From NCBI GenBank assembly GCA_014607495.2, contig CP053154.1, forward strand, positions 2,604,001 to 2,668,000: DNA of 64,000 nt, read 5' to 3'. Below the pieces are notes generated by a model. That model worked only from the letters and a program-made list of their open reading frames with translations. It was not told the origin of the DNA and did no database searches. This document shows, in pieces, positions 61,983-64,000 of this stretch (its first letter is position 1; each line of letters opens with the position of its first letter). The position numbers were made by a program, and so were the translations under genes. This DNA is from Carposina sasakii (lineage: Eukaryota > Arthropoda > Insecta > Lepidoptera > Carposinidae).

Positions 61983-63988
61983 TATATTCATACAACTCAA
62001 AAGAAATTATGTTCATTTATATTATAGTCGACAAAATCGAAAAACTTACATAAATCTGTCTTGACATAATCACATTTTAAACCCATTTCTAAAGAGTAAG
62101 TACTAAACCTTACTAGCATTAGTAATTAGTAGCTTATTTAAATTATTCCGGGTTTTACATTTCTCCTTCCGAGGGAATGTTTATTTTCGGCTTATCATCT
62201 CGCGGCAGTCGAATTCTAAGTGACACAGTAATACATTATTTAAATAGGATTATACTTTCAAACACGACACAGTTTTGAAAGCCTTCTTATAATATTTAAA
62301 TTATAATATTTAAACAGAATATGTAATTTTACTAGCTACAAATTTGTTTGCGTTGTAAATTGCATATAACATTTAAAATCTATAGTAATATGGGTTAAGA
62401 AATGTTATGAATTTTTATTTATTATGAACGTGACTGTGAAATCTCCTTCGTAATCTCGTAGTTCCGACCGTCTGGCCACTATATTTTGGGAACACAGCTA
62501 TGTGTTTATATCTATGTGAATTTTTCACAAGCTTCTAGTAGCAAATTCTCAATTATTATGTTGGTTATTTTTAAACATTGCTTGTTATTTATCAAGAATG
62601 GATTCTGGTTGTGCTTACCTTTCTTTAGGAGATCTATCTTTGACGGAATAACCAGTTAGGTCATGGTTGGGTCACTCACGCCCTTTTGATGTCAGATCAG
62701 TCTGTAAAGGCTTCTATCATGACCGATATATGGGGGATACTTTCTTGAGCTACTTGCTCGCATTTTTGCTTTTTTATAAATGAGATTTTTGTGTGGGACT
62801 CTTTATCGATAATATCTTAAATTCTTTTTCATTCTTGTTACATTCCTCAAGCGACGCAACTCTGTAAAAACTGTTTCCAATAGCGACAAATCTATTCTCA
62901 AAATTTGTTTTGGTTGCTTTGTTTTTGCTGGAATTCTGCAAATCTCCGTTTTAATTAATTAAGTGCTAAAATATACTCTGCTAGAAATTTACAAGTCCAA
63001 TGATATCTATAGGTAAATTCAAGTTATAAAGGACCGTCGAAAAATTCAAAACTTAACTGCCAAAGTTTTCTCGTTAAAACTTTTAGTAATTGAATATTAA
63101 AATGGCTCGTTCAATTGATGATACGACAGTAATACCTACGGTTGAATGAAAGCAGTGGAAAAAACCATCGAAGTAATATTTATTATGTAGGTACCTACCA
63201 AATTTTATAAATCATTAGTAGTACTTGGAACCTGAAAATTATGTTAAAACATATGTTAAAACGTTTAATTCTGAGTAACCTTAATTCGTTTAAATATTTA
63301 ACGGGGACAGATGTTAATATTAATTATTAGATACGCCAACATCAAAAAGGAGCTTAATTTTTCTTTTAACATGGGAATTTATTTTTCGGTTGCCAACAAA
63401 ACATTCGCATTCTAAAGTTGTAAGAGAATTGAAAATAGCAAAACGAAGGCAAACAGTAGTGCCGCGTAAAATTGAAGATACGTTCAAAATTTCGTATGAC
63501 CAAACTGCGGTGTCCCGCAGTTTTCTGTTTGCACAAGTTAGTAGAGTAAAGAATTGTGTTCCAGGTTTGATTCAATAGTTTTATGCGAACGTCTATCTGT
63601 TTTTGTGCAGACATGTACTATTTTTGCGTTACTTTTCAGTCACGTGGTAGTTACATAATATTTTATCTAAGCATATTTGAAGAGCAAATAACTACACATA
63701 TATTCGATTTGTGAACTAGATTTAGTTAAATATTGACTTTGTAATAAATAGCATTAGTGACCTAGCTTTCATCGCACATTCTTTCCATAAAACGAACTGA
63801 ACTTACCTACTTAAATCCTTTATTTTGTTTTAACGGTCTTTACTTTTTCGTAAAAATTGCATGTGTGTGTATATAATTAAAAAAGAAAATATCACATTTT
63901 CAACAAATTAAAATCGCAACAGGACTAATAACATTTTTGACATTAATCTGAGCTTTCTGTATTAACCGTACAATAATAATGACTCGTT
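61983..63988. other. No gene recognised
   Basis: AT-rich DNA with a repeat R1 piece at 62430-62515 (GAAATCTCCTTCGTAATCTCGTAG). Short open frames at 63366-63614 (minus) and 63390-63578 (plus) show no domain. Confidence 0.45.
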
Positions 63989-64000
63989 GATAGCCCAGTG
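63989..64000 (+). mobile_element. Likely first bases of a SINE S1 copy, cut by the window edge
   Basis: GATAGCCCAGTG equals the start of the tRNA-like head of the copy at 23633-23893 (which continues GTTAAGACG). Only 12 bases are available. Confidence 0.45.

Overview
The window is eukaryotic, AT-rich, intron-bearing DNA dominated by transposable elements. The best reading is a lepidopteran (moth or butterfly) genome. The grounds are a three-exon gustatory-receptor-like gene of the type expanded in Lepidoptera, tRNA-derived SINEs and LINE 3' ends of kinds I associate with Lepidoptera, and BEL/Pao, CsRn1/Kabuki-like and DIRS-like retroelements. No species can be named from the sequence alone.

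Layout: 1-3600 holds the 3' part of a frameshifted BEL/Pao retrotransposon (+). 3600-14850 is a mosaic of SINE, LINE-tail and MITE fragments with one possible orphan exon. 14857-22100 carries the only host gene I can defend: a gustatory-receptor-like gene on the minus strand, exon 1 at 22100-21432, exon 2 at 18365-18212 and exon 3 at 15047-14857. Its intron phases match. A second, broken receptor copy disrupted by a LINE lies inside intron 2. 22100-42300 is mostly non-coding, with many MITEs (hAT-like with an 8-bp TSD, Tigger/pogo-like, mariner-like TACAGGGTG ends), two Helitron-like repeats, an RTE-type LINE end and a large palindromic element.

42299-46485 is a nested stack: a Helitron-like repeat holds a LINE-like 3' fragment and a young Ty3-type LTR element (CsRn1/Kabuki-like) that has 152-bp LTRs with one visible mismatch, a tRNA-Trp-type primer site and a polypurine tract, but no gag or protease. 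A relic of a related LTR element follows at 47 kb.

49323-59307 is the most striking structure. It is a Ty3-type LTR retrotransposon (minus strand, 247-bp LTRs with no visible difference, 4-bp TSD) whose gag-pol frame is interrupted by a 5.36-kb DIRS-type tyrosine-recombinase retrotransposon. The DIRS element has about 144-bp inverted terminal repeats, an internal complementary region matching both of its outer ends, and overlapping gag, RT, RNase H/methyltransferase and recombinase frames. It went in with no target duplication, at a shared TAT trinucleotide, so the gag and pol frames on either side remain in phase. The Ty3 host also carries a separate internal RNase H deletion. From 59.3 kb to the end there are a perfect hairpin, MITE copies, an old LINE end and, at the very edge, what looks like the first bases of a SINE.
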